From: Myxococcaceae bacterium
GTDB lineage: Bacteria; Myxococcota_A; Polyangia; Polyangiales; Ga0077539
NCBI GenBank assembly: GCA_004297725.1
Contig: SCUS01000151.1
Span: 62,001-126,000, forward strand
Direction: 5' to 3'
Length of the DNA: 64,000 bases
Shown one piece after another: positions 25,545 through 34,071 of this stretch (position 1 is the first letter of the stretch; the number at the start of each line of letters is the position of its first letter). The notes beneath the pieces were generated by a model. The model saw nothing but the letters and a program-made list of their open reading frames with translations, was not told the DNA's origin and did not search any database. Position numbers and translations under genes: made by a program.

Positions 25545-25813
25545 CCACCGACGGCGCCCTCGCGCTGATGTTCGACCTCTTCGTCACCTGCGCTCGGGTG
25601 GGCGGCCCGCTGCTGCTCATCGCCCTCGTGGCGGGCCTCGTCGTCGGCGTCGCGCAGGCCGCCACGCAGCTCAACGAGAGCAGCGTGAGCTTCGTGGTGA
25701 AGGCCACCGCCATGGTCGTCACGCTGCTGCTGCTCGGTCCCACGATCGGCGGCTTCGCGGTGCAGTACACCCGCACCAGCCTGCAGGCCATCGAGCACGT
25801 CGTCCGGGGATGA
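25541..25813 (+). CDS. fliQ: Flagellar export gate protein FliQ
   Basis: 90 residues, two membrane segments (GPLLLIALVAGLVVGVAQAATQLNE and FVVKATAMVVTLLLLGPTIGGF), exactly the FliQ build and length. Start is GTG at 25541 in a GTGA overlap with the fliP stop; the fliR ATG overlaps its own stop. Part of the FliPQR channel. Confidence 0.95.
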   Translation: MTTDGALALMFDLFVTCARVGGPLLLIALVAGLVVGVAQAATQLNESSVSFVVKATAMVVTLLLLGPTIGGFAVQYTRTSLQAIEHVVRG

Positions 25814-26583
25814 ACCTCCCGCACGAGCTCATGGCGCAGGCCCTGGGCGCGGCCCTGGCCTTCTCGCGCACCGCGGGCTTCGTGGTCACCTCGCCCTTCC
25901 CCGGCCCGTACACCGGGCCCACCCAGCGCCTCGGGCTCGCGCTGATGCTCGCCTGGGTCGCCAGCGCCTGCGCCCCGGCGACCCCCTTCACCCACCTCGA
26001 CATCCGCCTCTTCGGCCACGTCGCCTCCGAGCTCGCGGTGGGCCTGCTCCTGGGCGCCGCCTTCCGCTTCGTGCTCTCCGCCGCCGAGGTGCTGGCGCAG
26101 ACCGTCTCGCTCTCCACGGCGCTCTCCTCGCCGTCGATCTTCAACCCCACCATCGAGTCGACCGAGGCGCCGCTCGCCTTCGCGGTCTCGCTCATGGGCG
26201 TGCTGGTCGCCCTCGCCGTGGGCGCCCACCGGGTGGCCATCCTCTGGCTGCTGGAGTCCTTCCGGGCGCTGCCCGTCGGGGTCACGGTCCCCTTCGACGC
26301 CGCCGCCGGAACCTTCGTCGACCTCGCCGCCGAGGCGATGGTGGTCGGGGTCAACCAGGCGCTGCCCGTCGTGGTGGTGACCCTCGTCACGCAGGTGACG
26401 CTGGCGATGATCGCCCGCGCCGCCCCGGCGCTGCAGCTCTTCAACGTCGGCATCGGGATCATCGTCGCCGCGGGCACGGCCGTCTTCATGTCCTCGCTGA
26501 GGGACGTCACCTCCGGCCTCGGCCAGCACTTCCTCACCCTCTCCGCGCGCATCGAGCACCTGCTCTCGGTGCTCGGAACCTGA
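25810..26583 (+). CDS. fliR: Flagellar export gate protein FliR
   Basis: 257 residues, about six membrane segments. ALAFSRTAGFVVTSPFPGPYTGPTQRLGLALMLAW, VASELAVGLLLGAAFRFVLSAAEVLAQTVSLSTALS and LPVVVVTLVTQVTLAMIARAAPALQLFNVGIGI are recognisable FliR blocks. Lies between fliQ and flhB in the invariant export-gate order. Confidence 0.95.
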   Translation: MNLPHELMAQALGAALAFSRTAGFVVTSPFPGPYTGPTQRLGLALMLAWVASACAPATPFTHLDIRLFGHVASELAVGLLLGAAFRFVLSAAEVLAQTVSLSTALSSPSIFNPTIESTEAPLAFAVSLMGVLVALAVGAHRVAILWLLESFRALPVGVTVPFDAAAGTFVDLAAEAMVVGVNQALPVVVVTLVTQVTLAMIARAAPALQLFNVGIGIIVAAGTAVFMSSLRDVTSGLGQHFLTLSARIEHLLSVLGT

Positions 26584-26590
26584 TCCTCCG

Positions 26591-27673
26591 ATGAGCGACG
26601 CAGACCAGGGCGAGAGAGAGTTCGACCCGACCCCGCAGCGGAGGGAGCAGTTTCGCAAGGACGGCCGCTACGCCAAGGCGCGCGACGCGGGCGGGGTCGC
26701 GGCGACCATCGCCGTGGTGGCGGTGCTCCTCGGCTCCCGGCCCATCATGTCGCGCGCGGCGGGGCTGCTCTTCGCCAACAGCCTGGGCGACCTCGGGGCC
26801 CTGGAGCGGGTGGGCATCGGCCGAACGCTCGCGCTGCTGGGCGGGCTGATGCTCTCCCTCGTCGGCCCGGCGGTCCTCGCGGCGGCGGCGGCGGCGATGG
26901 CGGTGGGCCTCGCCCAGACGGGCCTCGAGGTGAGCTCCGAAGGCATCGGGTTCAAGCTCGAGCGGCTCAACCCCATCGAGGGGCTCAAGCGGCTGTTCTC
27001 GTTCAAGCAGGGCGCCGCGGAGGTGGCGCTGGGGATGCTGCGGGTGTGGGTGGTGGGCTGGGTGGCGTGGCGGGCGCTCGCGCGCGACCTGCCGTCGCTC
27101 GTGGGCCTCTCCCGGCTGCCGACGGACGCGGCCATGGGGCGAGGGGCGGAGGTGATCGTGCGGGTGGTGCTGCACGCCCTGCTGGCGCTCTCCCTGGTCG
27201 CGGCCGTCGATTACGGCTGGAGCTGGTGGAAGCTGGAGCGGGACATGAAGATGACCCGCCGCGAGATGATGGACGAGAACCGCTCGCAGGAGGGCGATCC
27301 CAAGGCCAAGGGGCGCATGAAGGCCCGGGCGAGGGCGATGGCGCGCAAGCGCTCGCTGGCCAACGTCAAGCAGGCCGACGTGGTGGTGACCAACCCGACG
27401 CACGTCGCGGTGGCGCTGCGCTACGCCGAGGGCGACGCCGCGCCGGTGGTGGTCGCCAAGGGGCACGACGCGATGGCGCTGCAGATCCGCACCGAGGCCC
27501 GGAGGCACGGGGTCCCCATCCTGGAGAACCGCAAGCTCGCCCGCGCCCTCGACGCCGAGGTGCCGCTGGGGAAGATGGTCCCCGGCAAGCACTTCGCGGC
27601 CGTGGCCCGGGTGCTGGCCTGGGTCTACAAGATCCGGCCCTCGGCCCGGCGTGTGCGTAGCGCCCGGCCATGA
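26591..27673 (+). CDS. flhB: Flagellar export switch protein FlhB
   Basis: 360 residues. The N-terminus has DPTPQRREQFRKDGRYAKARD, then four membrane segments, and a cytoplasmic domain with the autocleavage motif NPTH at residues 268-271 followed by VAVALRYAEGDAAPVVVAKGHDAMALQIR. Cleavage there switches export from hook to filament substrates, with FliK as the ruler. The stop overlaps the flhA ATG. Confidence 0.96.
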   Translation: MSDADQGEREFDPTPQRREQFRKDGRYAKARDAGGVAATIAVVAVLLGSRPIMSRAAGLLFANSLGDLGALERVGIGRTLALLGGLMLSLVGPAVLAAAAAAMAVGLAQTGLEVSSEGIGFKLERLNPIEGLKRLFSFKQGAAEVALGMLRVWVVGWVAWRALARDLPSLVGLSRLPTDAAMGRGAEVIVRVVLHALLALSLVAAVDYGWSWWKLERDMKMTRREMMDENRSQEGDPKAKGRMKARARAMARKRSLANVKQADVVVTNPTHVAVALRYAEGDAAPVVVAKGHDAMALQIRTEARRHGVPILENRKLARALDAEVPLGKMVPGKHFAAVARVLAWVYKIRPSARRVRSARP

Positions 27674-29751
27674 GCGCGCAGGCCCCCACCCGAAGCAGCG
27701 ACCGCTGGGACATGGTGGTGCCGCTCGGCATCATCGGCGTCGTCCTGATGATGGTGCTGCCGGTGCCGGCGCCGCTCCTCGACGTGCTGCTCTCCTTCTC
27801 CGTCGCCCTGGCGGTGGGGGTCTTCCTCACGGCGCTCTTCATCGAGGAGGCCCTGGAGTTCAGCGCCTTCCCGGCCTTCGTGCTCATCGCCACGTTGCTG
27901 CGCCTCAGCCTCAACGTGGCCACCACCCGGCGCATCCTGCTGCACGGCGCCGAGGGTCCGAGCGCCGCGGGGCACGTCGTCGAGGCCTTCGGCCGCTTCG
28001 TGGTCGAGGGCAACGTGCTGGTCGGGCTCGTGGTCTTCCTCATCCTGGCGGTGATCAACTTCGTGGTGATCACCAAGGGCGCCGGGCGCGTCGCGGAGGT
28101 GGCCGCGCGCTTCACCCTCGACGCGATGCCCGGCAAGCAGATGGCCATCGACGCCGACCTGGCCTCCGGCGCCCTCGACGGCGAGGGCGCCCGCAGCCGC
28201 CGCAAGAACCTGGAGCGCGAGGCCGACTTCTTCGGCGCCATGGACGGCGCCAGCAAGTTCGTCCACGGCGACGCCATCGCGGGCCTTCTCATCACGGCCA
28301 TCAACCTCGTCGGCGGCCTCGTCATGGGCCTCTCCTCGGGGATGGACCTCGCCCAGGCCGGCGAGACCTTCTCGGTGCTGAGCGTGGGCGACGCGCTCTC
28401 CACGCAGATCCCCGCGCTGCTGATCTCCGCCGCGGCGGGCATCGTGGTGACCCGGAGCGCCACCCGAGAGCCCATCGGCCGGGCCTTCAGCGACCAGCTC
28501 CTCGGCCGACCGAGGCCCGTGCTGATGACCGCCGGAATCATGACGCTCCTGGCCCTGGTGCCCGGGATGCCCGCCTTCCCGTGCCTGCTGATGGCGGGCG
28601 GCCTGGTGCTGGCCTCCCGCTCCCGCACCCGCAGGACCGAGGCCGCCACCGCCGCCGCGGGGGCCTCCTCCGAGCCGAGGCGCTCGGCCTCCGAGGAGGT
28701 CGACGCCGCCCTCGGGCTGGAGACGCTCACCCTGGAGGTCGGCTACGAGCTCGTCGGCGTGGTCGACACCGCCCGCGGAGGAACCCTCCTCGACCGCGTG
28801 GCCGCCCTTCGCCAGCAGCTCGCGCGCGACCTCGGCCTGGTGATGCCGCCGGTGCACGTGGGCGACAACCTGTCGCTCCAGCCCGGCGGGTACCGGGTGC
28901 TCATCCTGGGCAACGAGATCGGCCGGGGGCTCTGCCGCGCGGGCCGGCTGCTGGCGGTCGACCCCAGCGGGATGTCCCCCGCGCTCGACGGGGAGCGCAC
29001 CACCGACCCGACCTTCAACATGCCCGCGTGGTGGATCGCCCAGCGCGACAAGGAGCTCGCCGAGGCCCTCGGGTACACGGTGGTCGACCACGCGACGATC
29101 CTCGCGACGCACCTGGGCGAGCTGCTCCGCACCAACGCCCACCGTCTGCTGGGTCGCCAGGAGGTGCAGCACCTGCTGGAGGTGCTGGCGCGCACGGCGC
29201 CGAAGCTGGTCGACGACGTGGTGCCGGCGCTCATCTCCCTGGGCGACCTGCTGCGCGTGCTGCGCAACCTGGTCCGCGAGTCGGTCTCCATCCGGGACAT
29301 GCGCACCATCCTGGAGTCGCTGGCGGAGTTCAGCGCGCAGACCAAGGACGTCGAGCAGCTCACCGAGCTGGTGAGGGAGCGCCTCGCGCCGCAGATCACG
29401 TCGCGCTTCAAGGGCGGGGACAGCAGCGTCGCCGCCATGACGCTCGACGCCTCGCTCGAGGACATCCTCCGCCGCTCGCTCCGGGACATCGCCGCGGGCA
29501 CCGGCGGCGCCCTCGACCCTGCGCTGCTCCGAGGCGTGGTGCAGTCCGCCGAGCGCGCGGTGGGAACCTTCAACGCCCAGGGCGTCACACCGCTGCTGGT
29601 GTCTCCGCCGGACCTTCGCCGCTACGTGAGGGCGATCTTCGAGTGGAAGCTCCCTCAGCTCGCGATCGTGTCCTTCCGGGAGATCGAGCCGAGCGCCCAG
29701 CTCCGGGTGATCGAGCGCCTCGGCCCGACCCATGCACTGGACGGCCGCTGA
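27670..29751 (+). CDS. flhA: Flagellar export gate protein FlhA
   Basis: 693 residues. About eight N-terminal membrane segments include the FHIPEP-family block FIEEALEFSAFPAFVLIATLLRLSLNVATTRRILLHG and VINFVVITKGAGRVAEVAARFTLDAMPGKQMAIDADL. The cytoplasmic ring domain (about 330-690) has PPVHVGDNLSLQPGGYRVLILGNEIGRG and the C-terminal LVSPPDLRRYVRAIFEWKLPQLAIVSFREI. It is the export engine and docking ring. The flhF reading frame begins near its 3' end. Confidence 0.97.
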   Translation: MSAQAPTRSSDRWDMVVPLGIIGVVLMMVLPVPAPLLDVLLSFSVALAVGVFLTALFIEEALEFSAFPAFVLIATLLRLSLNVATTRRILLHGAEGPSAAGHVVEAFGRFVVEGNVLVGLVVFLILAVINFVVITKGAGRVAEVAARFTLDAMPGKQMAIDADLASGALDGEGARSRRKNLEREADFFGAMDGASKFVHGDAIAGLLITAINLVGGLVMGLSSGMDLAQAGETFSVLSVGDALSTQIPALLISAAAGIVVTRSATREPIGRAFSDQLLGRPRPVLMTAGIMTLLALVPGMPAFPCLLMAGGLVLASRSRTRRTEAATAAAGASSEPRRSASEEVDAALGLETLTLEVGYELVGVVDTARGGTLLDRVAALRQQLARDLGLVMPPVHVGDNLSLQPGGYRVLILGNEIGRGLCRAGRLLAVDPSGMSPALDGERTTDPTFNMPAWWIAQRDKELAEALGYTVVDHATILATHLGELLRTNAHRLLGRQEVQHLLEVLARTAPKLVDDVVPALISLGDLLRVLRNLVRESVSIRDMRTILESLAEFSAQTKDVEQLTELVRERLAPQITSRFKGGDSSVAAMTLDASLEDILRRSLRDIAAGTGGALDPALLRGVVQSAERAVGTFNAQGVTPLLVSPPDLRRYVRAIFEWKLPQLAIVSFREIEPSAQLRVIERLGPTHALDGR

Positions 29752-29764
29752 GGTTGAGAGCGAG

Positions 29765-30970
29765 ATGATGAGACGTCAGGTCTTTCGCGGGCGCACGCTG
29801 GCCTCGGCCCGTCAGGCCGCCGAGCAGGTGTTCGGCAGCGGCGCCGTGCTGCTGACGACCCGCGAGGTTCGCCGCCCCGGGCTCGCTGGAATGCTCGGCA
29901 CCACGGAGATCGAGGTGGTCGCCGCCGCCCCGGAGGCCGAAGCCCCGCCCTCCGTCCCTCCGCCTCCACCGTCGCGCCCGTCGACGCAGCTCTTCGCCCA
30001 GGAGGCCTACGCCCCCGAGCGTCGGCCCGACGTGGCCGCGGTCGCCACCCTCCGCAACGAGCTCCGCTCCGAGCTCCGCTCGCTCAAGGCCTCCTCGCTC
30101 CAGTCCGATCGCGGCGCCCCCGACCTCCTGGCCGAGCTCGCCGCGCTGCGCGTCGCCATCGAAGACGCGACGCCCGCGCTCCGCCTCGGCGACGAGGCCG
30201 CCGCGATGCTCCGCCGGCTGGGCATCGAGGGCTCCGCGGCCGCCGGCGTGGCCCGCTGGCTCAAGGGCCCGGAAGACGGCCGCGCCCTCTCCGAGCGGAT
30301 GCGCGACGCGCTCTCCGAGGCGATCAAGGTGACCGCCTGGCCGATCGCGACCCCGGGGCGCGCGGTGATCGCCCTCGCCGGGCCGACCGGCGTCGGCAAG
30401 ACGACGACCATCGCCAAGCTGGCGGCGCACGCCACCATCGACCGGCGCTCGGTGACCCTGGTGACCTGCGACGGCTTCCGCGTGGGCGCGGTCGAGCAGC
30501 TCCAGCGCTACGCCACGCTGCTGGGCGCCCAGTTCGTCTCGGTGGGCACCGCCGAGGAGCTGGCGCGCTGCCTCGACGAGGCCACCACCGACCTGGTCTT
30601 CGTCGACACCGCGGGCCGCCGACCGACCGCCGACGGCGCCGAGAGCCTGCTCTCCGCGCAGTCCTTCGGGGAGCGCGACCGCGGCTACGCGCGCCACGTG
30701 CTGCTCTGCCTCCCGGCCGCGCTCCGGGCGCAGGACGCGGCCTCGGCGCTCAAGACCTTCGGCTCGCTCGACCCGACGGCCCTGGCGATCACCAAGATCG
30801 ACGAGACCTCGGCGCCGTCGGGGCTGCTCCACGGGACGGCCGCCTCGGGGCTCCCGCTCTCGGTGCTCTGCGCGGGGCAGGAGGTGCCCGAGCACATCGC
30901 CCAGGCGACCGTCGCGGCGATCCTCGACCAGCTCGTGCCGCGCACCGGCGCCCGGGGATCGGCGGCATGA
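29765..30970 (+). CDS. flhF: SRP-type GTPase FlhF
   Basis: 401 residues from the ATG at 29765. The N-terminus RRQVFRGRTLASARQAAEQVFGSGAVLLTTREVRR is the FlhF B-domain start. A Pro-rich linker and an NG domain follow, with Walker A GPTGVGKT (206-213), VTLVTCDGFRVGAVEQLQRYA, VFVDTAGRRP and ITKIDE. FlhF fixes the site and number of flagella, usually polar. An ATG at 29732 inside flhA is an alternative start; the chosen one aligns better and has a GAGAG upstream. Its usual partner flhG does not follow. Confidence 0.92.
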   Translation: MMRRQVFRGRTLASARQAAEQVFGSGAVLLTTREVRRPGLAGMLGTTEIEVVAAAPEAEAPPSVPPPPPSRPSTQLFAQEAYAPERRPDVAAVATLRNELRSELRSLKASSLQSDRGAPDLLAELAALRVAIEDATPALRLGDEAAAMLRRLGIEGSAAAGVARWLKGPEDGRALSERMRDALSEAIKVTAWPIATPGRAVIALAGPTGVGKTTTIAKLAAHATIDRRSVTLVTCDGFRVGAVEQLQRYATLLGAQFVSVGTAEELARCLDEATTDLVFVDTAGRRPTADGAESLLSAQSFGERDRGYARHVLLCLPAALRAQDAASALKTFGSLDPTALAITKIDETSAPSGLLHGTAASGLPLSVLCAGQEVPEHIAQATVAAILDQLVPRTGARGSAA

Positions 30971-31686
30971 ACGTCCCTGCGCTCGGCGTGGTGGAGGGCG
31001 ACGCCCGCAGGGCGCTCGACAAGGCGCAGTACGACCGGTTTCTCCCGATCGTGCGGCGCATCGCCATGCGCGCGGCGCGGCGGGTCCCGCGGCACATCGC
31101 GGTGGCCGACCTGGTGAGCTGCGGCTGGCTCGGGCTGATGGAGGCCTTTCACCGAGCGACCCCGGGCATGGCCCCGGAGGAGTTCGAGGCCTACGCGTCG
31201 TACCGCATCCGCGGCGCGATGCTCGACTACCTCCGCAGCCTCGACACGGGCTCGAAGCACATGCGCCGCGCCTCGCGCGACCTCTCCCGCACCATCAAGA
31301 ACCTCGGTCAGTCCCTCGGCCGCGCCCCGACGGAGCAGGAGATCGCCCAGTCGCTGGGCATGACCGAGCCCGGCTACCAGGAGCACCTGGCCCGGCTCTC
31401 CGAAGCCGGGATGACCCGGCTGGAGCTGTTCGACTTCGACCACGACAAGGTCGACTCCGGGGTCGAGCCCGCCGACGACGCCCTCGCGCACCGCCAGCTC
31501 GCTGACGCGCTCGCCGACGCGGTGACGCAGCTCCCGGCGCGGCTCCAGATGGTGCTGGCGCTCTACTACCAGGAGGAGTGCACCCTCAAGGAGATCGGGG
31601 CGGTGCTCAACCTCAGCGAGTCGATGATCTCCCGTCTCCACACCGAGGCGGTGCACCGCCTCCGCGCAGCGATCGGAAGGGAATGA
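30967..31686 (+). CDS. fliA: Flagellar sigma factor sigma-28
   Basis: 239 residues. Region 2 is AVADLVSCGWLGLMEAFHRATPGMAPEEFEAYASYRIRGAMLDYLRSLD. Region 3 has RTIKNLGQSLGRAPTEQEIAQSLGM, and region 4 has LYYQEECTLKEIGAVLNLSESMISRLHTEAVHRLRA. It directs late flagellar genes such as flagellin. The ATG overlaps the flhF stop; flgF follows four bases after the stop. FlgM at 6439-6705 is the antagonist. Confidence 0.96.
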   Translation: MNVPALGVVEGDARRALDKAQYDRFLPIVRRIAMRAARRVPRHIAVADLVSCGWLGLMEAFHRATPGMAPEEFEAYASYRIRGAMLDYLRSLDTGSKHMRRASRDLSRTIKNLGQSLGRAPTEQEIAQSLGMTEPGYQEHLARLSEAGMTRLELFDFDHDKVDSGVEPADDALAHRQLADALADAVTQLPARLQMVLALYYQEECTLKEIGAVLNLSESMISRLHTEAVHRLRAAIGRE

Positions 31687-31690
31687 ACCC

Positions 31691-32422
31691 ATGAGCGATG
31701 GCATCTACGTGGCCCTGAGCGGGGCCCTCGGGCAGTCGACGCTGCTCGAGTCGACCGCCAACAACCTGGCCAACGCCTCGACGGACGGCTACCACCGGGT
31801 GCATCCGGTGTTTCAGCAGGTGCTCTCCGCGGCGGGCGGCGCGGCCTCGCGTCGCACCCCGGGGGTCACCGTGGCGAGGCTGCAGGTCGACCAGAGCGCG
31901 GGGGCGTTTCGTCCCACCGGGCGCGCGCTGGACGCGTCGCTGCCCGACGACACCTGGCTGGCGGTGTCGACCCCTCGGGGAGAGCGCTACACGCGCGCGG
32001 TCTCGCTGACCATCGACCCCACCGGGGCGGTGCGCACCGCGCAGGGCCACGCGGTGATGGGCGAGACGGGTCGGCCGCTGCAGGTCCCTCCGGGCACGAT
32101 CGACGTGGGGCTCACCGCGACCGGCGAGCTCCGCAACGTCGACACCCTGGTGGGCAGGCTACGGCTGGTGCGCTTCAACCAGCCGCAGCAGCTTCTCCAG
32201 GAGGGCGCGACGCTGGTGGCCGCGGGCGGCGCCGTGCCCACGCTGGCGGTCAACCCCTCGCTGACGGTGGGCTCGCTCGAGGGATCCAACGCGACCACGG
32301 TCACGTCGATGACCGAGATGGTGACGGCGACGCGCACCTTCGAGGCCTTTCAGCGGGTGATCGACGCCTTCCGCGAGGCCGACCGCCGCGTGGTGTCCTC
32401 GGTGCCGGGCTCCCTGGGCTGA
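31691..32422 (+). CDS. flgF: Proximal rod protein FlgF
   Basis: 243 residues. MSDGIYVALSGALGQSTLLESTANNLANASTDGYHRV is the FlgF-type N-terminus (FlgF rather than FlgG because of the SDGIYVALSGA start and length). SLEGSNATTVTSMTEMVTATRTFEAFQRVIDAFREADRR is the C-terminal helix. It is separated from the other rod genes, sitting after fliA and before the glucosaminidase gene, while flgG is in the opposite operon. Confidence 0.9.
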   Translation: MSDGIYVALSGALGQSTLLESTANNLANASTDGYHRVHPVFQQVLSAAGGAASRRTPGVTVARLQVDQSAGAFRPTGRALDASLPDDTWLAVSTPRGERYTRAVSLTIDPTGAVRTAQGHAVMGETGRPLQVPPGTIDVGLTATGELRNVDTLVGRLRLVRFNQPQQLLQEGATLVAAGGAVPTLAVNPSLTVGSLEGSNATTVTSMTEMVTATRTFEAFQRVIDAFREADRRVVSSVPGSLG

Positions 32423-32430
32423 GCGCAGCG

Positions 32431-33117
32431 ATGCGCGTCGACGCCGTCTCCCCGCTCGGCTCCGCAGCCTCCGAGGCGCCTCGCGCGAGGTCCTCGCAGG
32501 AGGTCCCGCTCGCCCGCACGGTGACGTCGCGGGAGGAGATCCGCGAGGCGCTCGGCCGCTCCTTCGAGGCGGTGATGGGCGAGGCCCCGACGCCCGCGGC
32601 GCTCGACCTGCTCAGCGCCCAGGCGAGCCTCGAGACCGGCCGCGGCCGCAGCATGTACAACTTCAATTTCGGGGGCATCAAGGGCACGAGCCCGGGCGGC
32701 CTCACCACCGTCGCTCGCACCCACGAGTGGGAGGGCGGGGCTCGCTACGAGACCCACGCGCACTTCCGCGCGTACGGCTCCCTCGACGAGGGCGCCCAGG
32801 ACTTCCTCTCGCTGCTTCACCGCCGCTACGCGGGCGCCGTGGAGGCCGCGACCCGCGGCGACGTCGACGGCTACGCGCACGCCCTCAAGCAGGGCGGCTA
32901 CTTCACCGGCCCCGAGGATCGCTACGCCAACGACCTCCGCGGCCTGCTGGGCCTCCCCCGAGGCCCCGAGGCGCTGAGCCCGTCCGCGCCCTCGCCGGCC
33001 CTCGACGGGGGCGCTGGCCTCGGCGACTTCTCCTCGTCGAGCCAGGTGGCGCTGATGCTCAACGCGGTGTCGATGAGCATCGCGCGCATCGCCGACCCTC
33101 GACCCGAGCGGGACTGA
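32431..33117 (+). CDS. Glucosaminidase-domain flagellar muramidase (separate FlgJ C-domain)
   Basis: 228 residues. The GH73 glucosaminidase domain covers about 35-175: AALDLLSAQASLETGRGRSMYNFNFGGIKG, with Glu68 as the likely catalytic acid, then YETHAHFRAYGSLDEGAQDFLSLLHRRY and YAHALKQGGYFTGPEDRYANDLRGLL. The N-terminus is a short disordered head without a signal peptide, as in FlgJ, which is exported through the rod. Last gene of the flgB operon. It would open peptidoglycan for the rod and complements the rod-only FlgJ at 6724-7080. Confidence 0.88.
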   Translation: MRVDAVSPLGSAASEAPRARSSQEVPLARTVTSREEIREALGRSFEAVMGEAPTPAALDLLSAQASLETGRGRSMYNFNFGGIKGTSPGGLTTVARTHEWEGGARYETHAHFRAYGSLDEGAQDFLSLLHRRYAGAVEAATRGDVDGYAHALKQGGYFTGPEDRYANDLRGLLGLPRGPEALSPSAPSPALDGGAGLGDFSSSSQVALMLNAVSMSIARIADPRPERD

Positions 33118-33129
33118 ACCCCCGCTCGG
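33104..33129. terminator. Stem-loop between convergent flagellar operon and lipoprotein gene
   Basis: A perfect 9-base inverted repeat, CCGAGCGGG (33104-33112) and CCCGCTCGG (33121-33129), with an 8-base loop. It starts inside the last codons of the glucosaminidase gene and ends 12 bases before the convergent lipoprotein stop. It could end transcription from both sides, but neither strand shows a T-tract right after the stem. Confidence 0.45.
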
Positions 33130-33141
33130 TCCGCTCCCTCT

Positions 33142-33483
33142 TCAGTCCCCGGTCGCGTCCATCGCGGCATCCGCCGCCGCGGCGTCCTCCGCGGCGTCCG
33201 TCGACGCGCCGCCGTCGGCCACGACATCCGCCACCACCGTGTCGGCCACCGTCGTATCGGTCCCCAGCGGCGCATCCACGACCACGGCGGTGTCCACCAC
33301 GGCGGTGTCGGCCACGCCGGTGTCGGCGTCCGTCGGCGGGATGGCGCACCTCGTCGCGAGGCAGCTCAGGGGCTGCGCGCAGTCGCTGTGGCGCACGCAG
33401 CGACCGTCCTCGCAGCCGAGGGCGAGCGCAGCGAGCAGGGCGAGCGCGGCGAGGCCGCGTCGATCAGAGGTGGATCGCGACAC
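33142..33483 (-). CDS. Small lipoprotein with Asp/Ala-rich tail, function unknown
   Basis: 113 residues from the GTG at 33483. SRSTSDRRGLAALALLAALALGC is a lipoprotein signal with Cys24. A small Cys-containing segment (EDGRCVRHSDCAQPLSCLATRC) follows, then about 60 residues rich in Asp, Ala, Thr and Val (DTGVADTAVVDTAVVVDAP...). The GTG overlaps the upstream gene by 20 bases; an in-frame ATG at 33549 lies deeper in that gene. Probably anchored to a membrane. No function can be assigned. Confidence 0.6.
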   Translation of the reverse strand: MSRSTSDRRGLAALALLAALALGCEDGRCVRHSDCAQPLSCLATRCAIPPTDADTGVADTAVVDTAVVVDAPLGTDTTVADTVVADVVADGGASTDAAEDAAAADAAMDATGD

Positions 33484-34006
33484 CGAGCGCTCCGTTGGTG
33501 GCGAAGAGGACCGACCGAGCGGGCACGTCGTTGCCGAGGAAGAAGACATCCACGGAGAGCGCGCCGATGAGGGACACGACGCTGCCGAGGCGCAGGTCGA
33601 AGGTGACCGAGGCCTCCGGTCCGGCGAGCACGTAGGGCGCGAAGAAGATCGCCGCCGCGACGCCAGGGCGCAGCGTCAGCCTCCCCACGCTGCGAGAGAA
33701 CTCGAAGCGCGGAACCACCCCGACGCTGGTGCGCCCGTCCACCTCGGCGCGCAGCGAGAAGCCGGTGACCCACTGAGGGGTCGTGCTGTGCCAGGTGCGC
33801 CAGGCGACGTCGACGTAGACCGGCGTGTGGGTCGCGTACGAGTTGCCGCCGCCGCTGCTGCCCAGCGACAGCCCCGAGGCGCCGCTCAGGGCGATGGAGT
33901 GGAACTGCGTCGGAGCCTGCGTCTGCGCTTCCGAGACAGCGGCCGCCAGGAGGATCTCCGCCGCGACGAGCGCTCCGAAGGCGAAGGGAGAAGCGAGGGA
34001 CGACAC
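33464..34006 (-). CDS. Exported barrel-like protein, function unknown
   Basis: 180 residues from a GTG at 34006. A signal peptide (FGALVAAEILLAAAVSEA-QTQ) is followed by alternating hydrophobic/polar strands with many Gly and aromatic residues (SYATHTPVYVDVAWRTWHSTTPQWVTGFSLRAEVDGRTSVGVVPRFEF ... ARSVLFATNGALGVAIHL), as in small outer-membrane beta-barrels. No family signature was recognised. It is divergent from the CBS gene and overlaps the next lipoprotein gene, so the two are probably co-transcribed. Confidence 0.6.
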   Translation of the reverse strand: MSSLASPFAFGALVAAEILLAAAVSEAQTQAPTQFHSIALSGASGLSLGSSGGGNSYATHTPVYVDVAWRTWHSTTPQWVTGFSLRAEVDGRTSVGVVPRFEFSRSVGRLTLRPGVAAAIFFAPYVLAGPEASVTFDLRLGSVVSLIGALSVDVFFLGNDVPARSVLFATNGALGVAIHL

Positions 34007-34019
34007 GGTGGCTGCGGCG

Positions 34020-34049
34020 ATTGGGCAGCGCTTCGATGCCTATTGTCAA
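34020..34049 (-). promoter_or_regulatory. Weak candidate sigma-70 promoter of the barrel-like gene
   Basis: On the minus strand a perfect TTGACA (34049-34044) is followed after 18 bases by CCCAAT (34025-34020), which keeps only the last three bases of TATAAT. Transcription would start about 7 bases before the GTG at 34006. The -35 is convincing, the -10 is not. Confidence 0.3.
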
Positions 34050-34071
34050 GAAAGTCGGAGACCGGCTATCC

